Positions 1-8,682 of a stretch of DNA of 64,000 nt are shown piece by piece. The DNA is taken from positions 744,001 through 808,000 of the forward strand of contig NZ_AHCD03000044.1 of NCBI RefSeq assembly GCF_000238295.3, read 5' to 3'. The notes under the pieces were generated by a model. It was not told where the DNA came from, did not search any database, and worked only from the letters and a program-made list of their open reading frames with translations. Every line of letters begins with the position of its first letter. Within the stretch, counting starts at the first letter, position 1. The DNA is from Pseudoalteromonas rubra (GTDB lineage: Bacteria; Pseudomonadota; Gammaproteobacteria; Enterobacterales; Alteromonadaceae). The translations under genes and the position numbers were made by a program.

Positions 1-33
1 CTTGTTGAGCAGAAAAGAGTTCTCTGAGTTTAG

Positions 34-55
34 CGGCTAAGTCGCGTTTTAGCCG
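34..55 (+). other. Hairpin overlapping the ribosome binding site of the first EF-hand gene
   Basis: Bases 34-40 (cggctaa) are perfectly complementary to 49-55 (ttagccg) with an 8-nt loop. The right arm runs into the Shine-Dalgarno sequence ccggagga. It could be the tail of an upstream terminator or could mask the RBS. Nothing shows that it is functional. Confidence 0.3.
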
Positions 56-66
56 GAGGATCTGAT

Positions 67-294
67 ATGCAAATTACAAACGTTTTTGCGTTGACCCTGG
101 GGATGTTCACCTGTGCGTTAGTGTTTGCTTCTGAGGTCGATTTTGCACTTTTGGATGCTAACAGCGATGGCCTGATCAGTTGCTCAGAAGCTGCCAAGGT
201 CTCTCTGGTCGCTGACGCATTTGAGCGCCTGGACATAAACCGGGATGGCGCGCTTAGCGCTAAAGAATTTAATTATTTTAACAAGCATTTATGA
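67..294 (+). CDS. Small exported EF-hand protein (75 aa)
   Basis: The start is supported by a strong Shine-Dalgarno (ggagga) 6 nt upstream of the ATG at 67. The first ~21 residues form a Sec-type signal peptide ending in a VFAS-like cleavage region, so the mature protein is only about 54 residues. It carries two EF-hand loops: DANSDGLISCSE and DINRDGALSAKE, both with the acidic residues at loop positions 1, 3, 5 and 12 expected of calcium ligands. It is probably a periplasmic or secreted calcium-binding protein. The next gene starts 10 nt after this stop, has the same layout and looks like a tandem paralogue, so both are probably on one transcript. The biological target is unknown. Confidence 0.8.
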   Translation: MQITNVFALTLGMFTCALVFASEVDFALLDANSDGLISCSEAAKVSLVADAFERLDINRDGALSAKEFNYFNKHL

Positions 295-304
295 GGAACT
301 TAAT

Positions 305-511
305 ATGTACAAGTTTATGTTAAGCACCATTTTGATGGCAGCCAGTATTGGCGCGTATGCTGCGGACAGTTCATTTTCAACTTTTGATACCGATGGCGAT
401 GGGTTTATCTCTAAGTCGGAAGCCGCGGGCTCGGATACATTGACGGTTATTTTCGAAAAACTGGACACCAATGGCGACGGCAAACTATCGGAACAGGAGT
501 TTAGTCAGTAG
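305..511 (+). CDS. Small exported EF-hand protein, paralogue of the preceding gene (68 aa)
   Basis: I place the start at the ATG at 305, preceded by gaggaact. A longer reading from 245 would overlap the upstream gene and bury the signal peptide. Residues 1-20 (MYKFMLSTILMAASIGAYAA) are a clear Sec signal. Two EF-hand loops follow, DTDGDGFISKSE and DTNGDGKLSEQE, both canonical (D-x-D/N-x-D-G...E). The mature protein is little more than an EF-hand pair, suggesting a calcium buffer or sensor in the periplasm. A rho-independent terminator lies about 80 bp downstream and closes the two-gene unit. Confidence 0.82.
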   Translation: MYKFMLSTILMAASIGAYAADSSFSTFDTDGDGFISKSEAAGSDTLTVIFEKLDTNGDGKLSEQEFSQ

Positions 512-589
512 GACATTACCCCCGACACAGTTATTTTCTCCCAATTTTGTATTTTTACGCAACGATCTTCATGGATCCTTCCATGAGCC

Positions 590-615
590 AAGGCACCTGA
601 TAAGGGTGCCTTTTT
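590..615 (+). terminator. Rho-independent terminator of the EF-hand pair
   Basis: Perfect 8-bp stem aaggcacc (590-597) / ggtgcctt (605-612) with a 7-nt loop, followed by a T run to 615. It lies between the EF-hand genes and the convergent acetyltransferase gene. Confidence 0.8.
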
Positions 616-621
616 CGTCTA

Positions 622-1179
622 TCAGGCCGTTGCTGCCATGATATGTTCACTGCGTAACAGACCGTACATATAGCCATCATAGTAACCGTGGCTGAATTTA
701 AAGTGCTGACGTAAATGGGCCTCACGTAGCATGCCCAGCTTTTCCATTAAGCGCCAGGAAGCCTGATTTTCGACAGCGCAAAATGCACAGATTTTATTGA
801 GTCCAAATTGCTCAAAAGCAGCTTCAATAAGCCCGTTTGCAGCCTCAAACGCATAACCCTGGCCGATGTATTGTTCATTCAGGCGATAACCGATTTCGGC
901 TGTTTTGGTGTTATGGCATAAAAACTTATACATGAGTTCACCGACTAGCACATTGTCTTCACGTCTGATAATGGCCAGAAGCAGCCTTTCATGCTCGCTG
1001 GCCTGCCAGGGGGCCGTTGCCTGATCAATTCGGTCCTGAGCATCTTTTAGTGTCGCTGGTTCACCAATATATCTGGAGGTATCCGGATTGCGCCTGCTCT
1101 CGTAAATGGCATGAAGATCGCTTTGCTGAAGCGGCCGGATGGTAAATTGGGCAGTGTTAAAGTGGAGTTTTTCGAACAT
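622..1179 (-). CDS. GNAT family N-acetyltransferase (RimJ/RimL-like, 185 aa)
   Basis: The protein has the layout of the Acetyltransf_3 / RimJ-RimL branch of GNAT enzymes. It starts with TIRPLQQSDLHAIYESR, has a mid-protein EIGYRLNEQYIGQGYAFEA segment that corresponds to the acetyl-CoA-binding strand and loop, and then ENQASWRLMEKLGM, the usual C-terminal signature. Members acetylate N-termini of ribosomal proteins, amino acids or antibiotics, and the substrate cannot be read from sequence. The gene begins 20 bp downstream of the MFS transporter gene on the same strand, so the two are probably co-transcribed. That pairing with an exporter and a divergent LysR regulator fits a small detoxification unit, but this is inference. 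Confidence 0.85.
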   Translation of the reverse strand: MFEKLHFNTAQFTIRPLQQSDLHAIYESRRNPDTSRYIGEPATLKDAQDRIDQATAPWQASEHERLLLAIIRREDNVLVGELMYKFLCHNTKTAEIGYRLNEQYIGQGYAFEAANGLIEAAFEQFGLNKICAFCAVENQASWRLMEKLGMLREAHLRQHFKFSHGYYDGYMYGLLRSEHIMAATA

Positions 1180-1199
1180 GATTTATCCCTATATTATAC

Positions 1200-2402
1200 T
1201 TATGTGTGTTCAAAATGAGGTCGCTGAATACGGATAGTACGCCAGCAAAGCAGCAACAGGGCGGCGCATACAGCAATGAGTAGTGCAATGGCTTGCGTGT
1301 TATCTGGTAGCCATTGATTCACCAACCAGGCAATGACGGAAAATATCAGTAACTCGATTGCCCCGACCAACGCATTTGCGGTGCCTGCGTGAGTTGGGTG
1401 CAGTAAGCCAATCAGGTGCATATAGCTTGGAAAATATCCGCCAAATACCAACATAATGGCGGCATAGGCCAGTAATATCGCTATGGCGTTGTCGCTGGCT
1501 AATACGAAGGTTAGTGCACTCAGTAATAATGCAGGCCACAGCCACAAAACAATTTTCATATAGCTAACGTGGCGCTGTAAGACTTTAGCAAACACAGCGC
1601 CCAACAACAGACCAACCATTGGCAGCATCATGGCTTGTCCGGTCTGGCTGGTGGTAAAGCCAAAGCGGTCCTGAAGCAAAAACGGCAAATGCAGCTGAAG
1701 CGTCAAATACAAAAAGGTTGGCACCCATTTGAGACTGGCCAGCGATAAAAAGACCTGGCAGCGCACCATATTTTGATAGTGCCGGACCAGGCTCATTGGG
1801 TTAATTACAAAAGGTTGAGGTTCGCTGGCTTTGAGCAGACTCAGACCGAATATGGTGATGAACAGATAGTATGTAATGAGCACCAGTGACAAACCCTGCC
1901 AGCCAAACCAACTGCTCAGCATACCGCCGAGCCAGGGGGCAATAATTGCAGTGACGCTGGCCGAGATGGCCACGGTTGCCATGGCACTTTTTAGTCTGGC
2001 CCCCGACAGTCGTTGAGCCAATAATGTGCGGCTGATTAACACCGGTGAAGCGGAGCCTGCACCTTGCAAAATTCGTCCGAGTAAAAAGGTGGTGCTGTCT
2101 GGTGCAACGGCACATAACAGTGTACCTGCCAATAAGATGGCTTGCCCGGCAATAAACAGTGGCCGATCACCATATTTGTCGCGCAGCGGCCCAACAATCA
2201 GTTGAGAGGCGCCCAACGTAATGAAATAACTGATGATCATTGCCTGACTTATGCCATTGGTTAGCATCAGGCTGTCAGCAATATCCGGTAAAACAGGCAT
2301 ATACACCTGGCTGACCAGCTGAGAGCAGGACATGAGTAAAACAGCAAGCATAGTAAATAGATGCACGGGCACTCCAGCGCGAAGTAAATTTGACCCGGGC
2401 AC
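1200..2402 (-). CDS. MFS transporter, Bcr/CflA-like drug exporter (400 aa)
   Basis: A hydrophobic protein of about 12 predicted membrane segments. The loop between segments 2 and 3, GPLRDKYGDRPLFIAG, is the MFS motif A (G-x-L-x-D-x-x-G-x-R). A motif-C-like stretch follows in segments 4-5 (GRILQGAGSASPVLISR). Size and motifs fit the 12-TM Bcr/CflA branch, which exports drugs or small metabolites across the inner membrane by proton antiport. The start used here is GTG at 2402. A few codons could be trimmed without affecting the first membrane segment. The gene is divergent from the LysR regulator, 71 bp away, and is followed by a GNAT gene. The substrate is unknown. Confidence 0.85.
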   Translation of the reverse strand: MPGSNLLRAGVPVHLFTMLAVLLMSCSQLVSQVYMPVLPDIADSLMLTNGISQAMIISYFITLGASQLIVGPLRDKYGDRPLFIAGQAILLAGTLLCAVAPDSTTFLLGRILQGAGSASPVLISRTLLAQRLSGARLKSAMATVAISASVTAIIAPWLGGMLSSWFGWQGLSLVLITYYLFITIFGLSLLKASEPQPFVINPMSLVRHYQNMVRCQVFLSLASLKWVPTFLYLTLQLHLPFLLQDRFGFTTSQTGQAMMLPMVGLLLGAVFAKVLQRHVSYMKIVLWLWPALLLSALTFVLASDNAIAILLAYAAIMLVFGGYFPSYMHLIGLLHPTHAGTANALVGAIELLIFSVIAWLVNQWLPDNTQAIALLIAVCAALLLLCWRTIRIQRPHFEHT

Positions 2403-2473
2403 TATACGCCGCTTTCATTGTCCTAAAAATAAGGTAATAATTAAAATACTATTTCCTTACAGGAATTAATTGA

Positions 2474-3349
2474 ATGGATTGGTTAACGGCAACGCGCAGT
2501 TTTTGCGTTCTGGCAGAGCTGGGCAGCTTTACTAAAGCGGCGGAGCATCAAGGGGTTTCGGCATCTGCTATGAGTAAACGAATTGACTGGCTGGAAAGGC
2601 ATCTGGGGCAAAGCTTGTTCATTCGCACCACCAGGCAAGTTAATCTGACTGAGCAAGGGCAGCATTTTTTTCCTCGCGCAAGAGACTGGCTTGCCCAGTT
2701 TGAGGCACTGGTAGAAACAGCACAGTCTGAACAATGCGAGTTGCAGGGCAGTTTGAAAATCGCGGCCACACAGGCGGTAGGCAGTAGTGTATTAATGCCC
2801 AAAATCGAGCAGTTTTTGTCGCAATATCCGCAGATCACCATTCACCTGAATGTACTGGCTCCGGGAGAGCCGCCGGATCTGCAGCACGATGTGGTGATCA
2901 CCCGCTATAATGAGTCGTTTGATTCAGTGTCGCACAAGGGCACCCGATTGTTTGACTATCAAATGCAGTTGTTTGGGGCCCCGGAATATCTGGCGCGCTG
3001 CGATGAAATTGCCAGTGTTGATGACCTGGCACAACACAAGATGTTACTGAGCAGCTACTATCATAAAATTGGTGGTGTCGTACTTGAAGATGGCCGGTTG
3101 TTTGAGTTCACCAACTATAATTTTGTGACCGATCATCTCGATGCCATTTTAAAAGCGGCAGTGCAGGGAATTGGTTTGTTGTTTATCGCACCCAGTTATA
3201 TTGAGCGGGAGTTAAGATCTGGCGCGCTGGTGCCCATATTGCCGGATATTCGCTCAGAGGTAAAACAGCTCTGGGCCTATTACCCCAAGGCCAGTTATAC
3301 ACCCCGCAAAACCAGATTGTTTATTGAGTACCTTAAAAATACGCTGTAA
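2474..3349 (+). CDS. LysR-family transcriptional regulator (291 aa)
   Basis: Residues 1-60 form a typical LysR winged helix-turn-helix (LGSFTKAAEHQGVSASAMSK, then LGQSLFIRTTRQVNLTEQG). The rest is a LysR substrate-binding domain of normal length. The ATG at 2474 is preceded by aggaa. It is transcribed divergently from the MFS/GNAT pair with a 71-bp shared region, the standard geometry for a LysR protein controlling its neighbour. Control of the exporter and self-repression are therefore likely, though no LysR box was identified with confidence. The inducer is unknown. Related proteins are often annotated as the DNA-binding regulators of short-chain or drug-efflux genes. Confidence 0.9.
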   Translation: MDWLTATRSFCVLAELGSFTKAAEHQGVSASAMSKRIDWLERHLGQSLFIRTTRQVNLTEQGQHFFPRARDWLAQFEALVETAQSEQCELQGSLKIAATQAVGSSVLMPKIEQFLSQYPQITIHLNVLAPGEPPDLQHDVVITRYNESFDSVSHKGTRLFDYQMQLFGAPEYLARCDEIASVDDLAQHKMLLSSYYHKIGGVVLEDGRLFEFTNYNFVTDHLDAILKAAVQGIGLLFIAPSYIERELRSGALVPILPDIRSEVKQLWAYYPKASYTPRKTRLFIEYLKNTL

Positions 3350-3470
3350 CTATCCAAGAGTGGGTGGTTGTTTGGCTTGAACATGGCCAATTACAGCGTC
3401 ACCTCAGCATCGAGCCAGTTATTTCGTCACCCCGGCCAACGAGCTGGGGCTAATAGCATCACCGGCGAAT

Positions 3471-4061
3471 TTAAAAGCGATAAGTCAGGCCAAGACTCAG
3501 CTGGAATTGGTTAAGTACATCACCATCAAAGTGCCAGGCACAGACGTCCTCATCGCTGCCATCACAGCGGACTTTAGACGAGTTTTTGATAGAAGACGCA
3601 AGCCAGCGCAGTTCTGTTTGCGCGCTGAACCCGGCTCCTAAATTATATTTCAGGCCACCATAAAAGCCCGCAGCAAAAAAGTGATCCGGTTCTTCAAAGT
3701 TGGGTGTTACTTTATTTACACCGATTTGTGCACCGATATAGCTGTCCAGATTATCTGTGATATCCACATCTATGGCACTTTGAAACATCAGATACTCCAT
3801 GTCCACTTTTTGGATAGGGGCATCTTCAAACTCAGTTTCAACCATACTGTAGTACAGGCCATAACGTTTTTGGTTAAGGTAGCGGTCAAAGCTCAGACCA
3901 AAATGAGTACCGTCTTTGAGCTCTACAACCTGGTTCTTACTGGTATGTAAGCTCTGATTGCTGCTCTCGCCGCCGTACAGGGTGACGCCAAAGCCTGTAT
4001 TTGCCAAAGTTGAGCCAGAGAAAAGACCTAAACCAAGTGCTAACCACACATAGCTGCGCAT
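3471..4061 (-). CDS. Small outer-membrane beta-barrel protein (196 aa)
   Basis: Residues 1-20 are a Sec signal peptide (MRSYVWLALGLGLFSGSTLA). The mature part alternates polar and aromatic residues in short beta-strand-like segments (FGVTLYGG, YGLYYSMVE, SYIGAQIGVN, YGGLKYNLGAGFSAQTELRWLA) and ends in LSLGLTYRF, a C-terminal aromatic signature used by BAM substrates. The length fits an 8-stranded barrel of the OmpX/OmpW/OMP_b-brl type. It has two cysteines close together near the C-terminus (RCDGSDEDVCAW), probably a disulfide in an external loop. It stands alone between the LysR gene and the OsmC-YcaO gene. Its function is not predictable beyond outer-membrane location. Confidence 0.75.
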   Translation of the reverse strand: MRSYVWLALGLGLFSGSTLANTGFGVTLYGGESSNQSLHTSKNQVVELKDGTHFGLSFDRYLNQKRYGLYYSMVETEFEDAPIQKVDMEYLMFQSAIDVDITDNLDSYIGAQIGVNKVTPNFEEPDHFFAAGFYGGLKYNLGAGFSAQTELRWLASSIKNSSKVRCDGSDEDVCAWHFDGDVLNQFQLSLGLTYRF

Positions 4062-4255
4062 AATAAATCCTTGTTATCTCGTGTGTTGTCGGATGAGTTT
4101 ATTTGCCAAGAAAGTAACATGCCTTTACGACCAATAATAGGTATTTAATAACTTAATTTGAGCTGGTTGGGTTATTTGTGCCATCAGCATTGGCGCCGTC
4201 TTGCAACCTCAAGTACAATAGGGGTTTTCGATCGCAATACACCGGACTCTTTCCT

Positions 4256-6439
4256 ATGGAAATCAAAGTAAATTATCTCGATAATCTTCGAATTGACGCC
4301 AAATTTGATGATTTTTCTGTCATTGCCGACCAACCTATTCGTTATAAAGGCGATGGTTCGGCACCCAGCCCGTTTGACTATTTCCTGGCGTCGTCTGCGC
4401 TGTGTGCTGCTTACTTTGTGAAAGTGTATTGTAATGCGCGTGACATTCCGACCGATGGAATTCGTGTGGCGCAAAACAACATTGTTGACCCGGAAAACCG
4501 TTACAACCAGATCTTTAAAATTCAGGTTGAGCTGCCAGAGAGTATCTCTGAGAAAGACCGTCAGGGCATCTTACGTTCAATTGACCGTTGTACTGTGAAA
4601 AAAGTGATCCAGACCGGACCTGAGTTTCAGGTTGAAGCGGTAGAGAGCCTGGATGACGACGCGCAAGCCATGCTGATGGTAAACACTGACTCAGACGCCA
4701 GCACCTTCATTCTGGGTAAAGATCTGCCACTGGAGCAGACCATCGCCAACATGACGGGTATTCTGTCTGATCTGGGTATGAAAATCGAAGTCGCCTCATG
4801 GCGTAACATTGTGCCTAACGTTTGGTCTTTACATATTCGTGATGCTGCATCGCCTATGTGTTTCACCAATGGTAAAGGTGCGACTAAAGAAAGCGCGCTA
4901 TGCTCGGCGCTGGGCGAGTTTATAGAACGCCTGAACTGCAACTTTTTCTATAACGACCAGTTCTTTGGTGAAGAAATTGCCAACGCCGAGTTTGTTCATT
5001 ACCCCAATGAGCAGTGGTTTAAGCCGGGCGACAACGATGAGTTGCCAGCCGAGATCCTGGATGGCTACACGCGTGAAATCTACGATCCGGAAGGGGAGCT
5101 GCGGGGCTCTAACCTGATCGACACCAACTCGGGCAATATCGAGCGTGGTATTTGCTCTATTCCTTACACACGTCACAGCGACGGTGAAACGGTTTATTTC
5201 CCGTCTAACCTGATCGAAAACCTGTTTCTGAGTAACGGTATGAGCGCCGGTAATAATCTGTTTGAAGCCAAAGTGCAGTGTTTGTCTGAGATCTTTGAGC
5301 GCGCGGTGAAAAAGCAGATCATTGAACAGGAAATTGTGTTACCAGACGTGCCTGAAGACGTACTGGCTAAGTTCCCGGGCATTGTTGCTGGTATTAAAGG
5401 GCTTGAAGAGCAGGGCTTCCCGGTTGTGGTGAAAGATGCCTCTCTGGGCGGTCAGTTCCCGGTGATGTGTGTGACCCTCATGAACCCGAAAACGGGCGGT
5501 GTGTTTGCCTCTTTTGGTGCGCACCCAAGTCTGGAAGTCGCGCTGGAGCGAAGCTTAACGGAACTGTTGCAGGGCCGAAGCTTTGAAGGTCTGAATGATG
5601 TGCCTAAGCCGACATTTAACAGCATGGCAGTGTCTGAGCCGGAAAACTTTGTAGAGCACTTCATTGATTCTACGGGTGTGATCTCGTGGCGTTTCTTCAG
5701 TGCCAAACATGATTATGAGTTTGTGGAGTGGGACTTCACGGGCACTAACGAAGAAGAGTGTGACAAACTGTTCGCCATTCTTAAAGATTTGGGCAAAGAG
5801 GCGTATATTGCAGAATTTACCGATATGGGCACCGCCTGCCGTATTCTGGTGCCTGGCTACTCTGAGGTTTACCCGGCAGAAGATCTGATCTGGGATAACA
5901 CCAACAAAGCGCTGCAATACCGCGAAGACATTCTGAACATCCATTCACTGGAAGACGAAGCACTAGCCGATTTGGTTAATCGTCTTGAAGAAAGTCAGCT
6001 TGATAATTATATCGATATTATCACGCTGATCGGGGTTGAATTCGACGAGAATACAGTGTGGGGTCAGCTGACTATTCTGGAGCTGAAGATCCTTATCTAT
6101 CTGGCGCTGGGCGACATTGAAGCGGCCATTGAGCTGGTTGAAACCTTCCTGCAATACAACGACAACACGGTTGAACGCGGCTTATTTTACCAGGCTATGC
6201 ACGCTACGCTGGAAGTGGCGCTGGACGAAGAGCTTGAAATTGAAGACTACATCCACAGCTTTACCCGTATGTTCGGTAAAGAAGTGATGGATGCTGTGAT
6301 TGGCTCAATTAACGGTGATGTGAAGTTCTATGGCCTGACACCGACCAACATGCAACTGGAAGGCCTGGACAAGCATCTGCGCCTGATCGACAGCTATAAA
6401 AAGCTACACGCCGCACGCGCTAAATTTGCCAAAGGGTAA
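4256..6439 (+). CDS. ycaO: OsmC domain/YcaO domain fusion protein (727 aa), YcaO-type RimO accessory factor homologue
   Basis: I use the ATG at 4256 (MEIKVNYLDNL), which matches the start of an OsmC domain. The open frame extends to a GTG at 4178, but that extension has no domain. Residues 1-140 are OsmC-like, with Cys50 and Cys112 in the places of the peroxidatic pair. Residues ~195-570 are a YcaO domain (KGATKESALCSALGEFIERLN; SNGMSAGNNLFEAKVQCLSE). The remainder is an acidic, helical TPR-like tail. E. coli YcaO (about 586 aa) corresponds to the part after the OsmC domain and assists RimO-dependent methylthiolation of ribosomal protein S12; the fusion is a known gammaproteobacterial variant. 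GC and codon use look like the flanks, not like the TOMM cluster it faces. I infer that it is housekeeping and not part of that cluster. Confidence 0.9.
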   Translation: MEIKVNYLDNLRIDAKFDDFSVIADQPIRYKGDGSAPSPFDYFLASSALCAAYFVKVYCNARDIPTDGIRVAQNNIVDPENRYNQIFKIQVELPESISEKDRQGILRSIDRCTVKKVIQTGPEFQVEAVESLDDDAQAMLMVNTDSDASTFILGKDLPLEQTIANMTGILSDLGMKIEVASWRNIVPNVWSLHIRDAASPMCFTNGKGATKESALCSALGEFIERLNCNFFYNDQFFGEEIANAEFVHYPNEQWFKPGDNDELPAEILDGYTREIYDPEGELRGSNLIDTNSGNIERGICSIPYTRHSDGETVYFPSNLIENLFLSNGMSAGNNLFEAKVQCLSEIFERAVKKQIIEQEIVLPDVPEDVLAKFPGIVAGIKGLEEQGFPVVVKDASLGGQFPVMCVTLMNPKTGGVFASFGAHPSLEVALERSLTELLQGRSFEGLNDVPKPTFNSMAVSEPENFVEHFIDSTGVISWRFFSAKHDYEFVEWDFTGTNEEECDKLFAILKDLGKEAYIAEFTDMGTACRILVPGYSEVYPAEDLIWDNTNKALQYREDILNIHSLEDEALADLVNRLEESQLDNYIDIITLIGVEFDENTVWGQLTILELKILIYLALGDIEAAIELVETFLQYNDNTVERGLFYQAMHATLEVALDEELEIEDYIHSFTRMFGKEVMDAVIGSINGDVKFYGLTPTNMQLEGLDKHLRLIDSYKKLHAARAKFAKG

Positions 6440-6456
6440 TTTGTACTGTGCCATTC

Positions 6457-6587
6457 AAGCTTGCTGGGTTAATTGCCAGCCAGCTTGAGTGACTTAGGGT
6501 AAGGGGGCGTTGAGTCGGGGACGTTGTCCACTTTCCCCTTTACTACAAAGTGAGCCCCATTTTGTTACACCGGCCTTGAGCCGGTGT
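6457..6587. other. Two hairpins between convergent YcaO-type genes
   Basis: The 194-bp gap between the OsmC-YcaO gene and the end of the TOMM cluster holds two inverted repeats. One is an imperfect 12-bp pair (6457-6468 with 6477-6488, one mismatch). The other is a perfect 7-bp pair acaccgg/ccggtgt (6567-6573 with 6581-6587). Neither is followed by a good T run on either strand, so they are only possible terminators of the two facing transcripts. Confidence 0.35.
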
Positions 6588-6633
6588 CTTGTCACAAGTA
6601 TTTTAGGCTATTCAGAGCCACCAAGGGGGGCAG

Positions 6634-7688
6634 TTAAATATACAACCCTTGCTGATTAATCGTCTTTTCCGTCAATGCTTTATCCAGCCAACCGAGTTTG
6701 ACAGGTGTCTCGTAAAGCCGTGGATTACCTAGTTGTGGCCAGATGTGGCATAGTCCGGGTACAAAGACTTTAGCCGTGCTCAGTGGAATAGGCGAGCGGG
6801 AATAGTCCAGTGCCAGTGTTTCCATGTCCAGGCTGTGTAATTTTTCAACAATGGCCAGAATATCATCCTTCAGATCACCGCTTTGTGTTAGCTGATAGCT
6901 TGCACGAGATGCATTGGCCTCAGGCTGAAGGAAACTAGCATCGGCAATGGCATCAAAATCAAACGGTGCACCATTTTGGTCGCGGATAGGTATAAGCTGA
7001 CATAACTCAGTAAGCGCCCGCTGCGCCGCCATTTCTGGTTTTAGGTGGCAGCCGAAGCCAAATACATACCCCTGAGTTGCTTTGTTACGGCCAATCGCTG
7101 CCATCACGGGTACGCCGGTATCCACGGTGAGGTCCAGCACCCAATAGTCGTGTTCAGCGGTGATTGTTTGGTGCAGCGGTGCCAGATAATCCGGGTCCAG
7201 AACGCTTAACTCAAACTGTGGACGCGGTAAGCGGTTGTACCACCAGATAGCTGTTGCATCACGCTCAAGCAACTCAAATAAAGCCTGTAAGATGGCTTCT
7301 TCCAGATTATTACCAGCGGCACAGCCATTAGAGTGCCATTTGCCAAAGCGGTCTTCTTCAAACGGCGTATTGGCAAAGCAGCAAACGGTGGGCACAAAGA
7401 CTTTTTCATCGCGTGTAAGCGACCACAGAGCAGTCCAATTGACAGCCTCTCCAGTATAGGAAAGCGCGGCTTGCTTACGCTGAGATTCTGAGTCCGCAGG
7501 GTCCGCAAAGCGCGCATACTGCAGCTCGCTGTAGGGTAACAACTGAGAAAAGCTATAACTGCGAGCGTCCAGCTGATGAGCCTGTGCGACTTGAGTTAGC
7601 TCATCGCCCACATACTGTGCATTTTTACGTTCGACAGCTTCGCATAATGCACTGGCCTTAGACTGTTCGTGTGTGACGCCTTTGCCTA
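6634..7688 (-). repeat. 1,055-bp direct repeat, copy 1 (3' part of YcaO-1)
   Basis: Matches 11788-12842 at a constant offset of 5,154 bp without indels. Identity starts at the stop codon and ends abruptly at gcctttgccta, after which the two genes are dissimilar. At protein level about 12 of 351 residues differ. GC content is visibly higher than in the adjoining 5' half (sample lines: 55% at 7021-7080, 35% at 8041-8100). Confidence 0.95.
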
Positions 7689-8682
7689 AGCAAACTTGTA
7701 CAAAGCTTTGTGAATCAATGTTTTCTGAAGCCCTAACGGTTGGGGTTTTAAAAAATGCTGTTCTATAAATTATGATTGGGGTGTCGCTATTTTGTGAAAT
7801 AGGCTCCAGGTGAGTAATTGCCCCGACTTTTGTACCTACAAATGGCATTAATCGTTCAACAGTCGCTTTAGCAGTTTGAATACGAGAGCCGCCATCGGAA
7901 TTTGTTACCATCGCTGAAGAGGCTAGGGTGATATGGTGATCAACACTAAGAGGTGAGTTGAGCCTCAGTGGCACCACATACTCCTGAGTATTAAAATCTC
8001 TGATATCAATACATAACAGTGTCTGTTTTTCTGTATCGATATGATGATTTAAGCACATGCTTAAACTGTAGAGGTTTTTTTTCAGGTATGTGGCAGTATC
8101 CTCATTAGTTGGTGGGTTGACGTCCTGTCCAGGCAACTTTTTGGATAAGTAGTGTATTACTGGTTTATTGTGCAATAAGAGCTTTCTTAGTGTCGTAAAG
8201 TCGCCATAGTTACTGAGCTTAGGTGTGATGCTTACCGTGTGCCCAGAAACTTCAATCAGATAACCAGGCACATTCTCACTGGATAATGTCCTGTTGAGCT
8301 TGTCACAAAGGAAATTTTCAGTGATTTGGATGTGGGTATCAGGCAGTTTACTAATCAACCTATTTAAAGTGCCATCACTTTCGAGTGAGTTATTGATATT
8401 ACGTGCATACTCTGAGACCGGCCCTACGAGTTGTAAAAAAGTCCCTTTATGCAGGAAATTGCCAACATATCTCAAGAAGTGGTTGGCATCTTCATGAGAG
8501 GTAGGTTCATCTATAATCGACTTGATAGTTCGCTTACCATCAATACACGATATAAGAGGGAAGTCCTGATTGCTGAACAAAACCTCACCATCAGTAGATA
8601 TTACAACAATATCACTGTTATTTAGGATGATAGGTTTATATTGAGGTTGCCAGCCAATTATCAAGTCAAAATTAAGTGTCAT
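6634..8682 (-). CDS. TOMM cyclodehydratase-type protein with fused RRE/E1-like and YcaO domains (YcaO-1, 682 aa)
   Basis: Predicted to use ATP to activate backbone amides of a precursor peptide, forming azolines from Ser/Thr/Cys. Residues ~12-85 resemble the PqqD-like RiPP recognition element in fused cyclodehydratases (VVISTDGEVLFSNQDFPLIS, then LLxxIDGKRTIKSI-like). Residues ~90-320 look like the degenerate E1-like middle domain. Residues ~325-682 are the YcaO domain, with GKGVTHEQSKASALCEAVER and NGCAAGNNLEEAILQALFEL followed by LLERDATAIWW. The C-terminus is NQQGLYI, without the PxPxP end common in azoline-forming YcaOs. The last 351 residues (from nt 7688) differ from YcaO-2 at only about 12 positions while the first 331 are unlike it. 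Its ATG overlaps the amidohydrolase stop (ATGA). No SagB-type dehydrogenase is nearby, so azoles are not expected. Confidence 0.88.
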   Translation of the reverse strand: MTLNFDLIIGWQPQYKPIILNNSDIVVISTDGEVLFSNQDFPLISCIDGKRTIKSIIDEPTSHEDANHFLRYVGNFLHKGTFLQLVGPVSEYARNINNSLESDGTLNRLISKLPDTHIQITENFLCDKLNRTLSSENVPGYLIEVSGHTVSITPKLSNYGDFTTLRKLLLHNKPVIHYLSKKLPGQDVNPPTNEDTATYLKKNLYSLSMCLNHHIDTEKQTLLCIDIRDFNTQEYVVPLRLNSPLSVDHHITLASSAMVTNSDGGSRIQTAKATVERLMPFVGTKVGAITHLEPISQNSDTPIIIYRTAFFKTPTVRASENIDSQSFVQVCLGKGVTHEQSKASALCEAVERKNAQYVGDELTQVAQAHQLDARSYSFSQLLPYSELQYARFADPADSESQRKQAALSYTGEAVNWTALWSLTRDEKVFVPTVCCFANTPFEEDRFGKWHSNGCAAGNNLEEAILQALFELLERDATAIWWYNRLPRPQFELSVLDPDYLAPLHQTITAEHDYWVLDLTVDTGVPVMAAIGRNKATQGYVFGFGCHLKPEMAAQRALTELCQLIPIRDQNGAPFDFDAIADASFLQPEANASRASYQLTQSGDLKDDILAIVEKLHSLDMETLALDYSRSPIPLSTAKVFVPGLCHIWPQLGNPRLYETPVKLGWLDKALTEKTINQQGLYI

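Noticed and set aside
4178..4255. N-terminal extension of the OsmC-YcaO protein from the GTG at 4178
   Set aside because: The extra 26 residues match no domain, and the ATG at 4256 coincides with the natural start of the OsmC fold.
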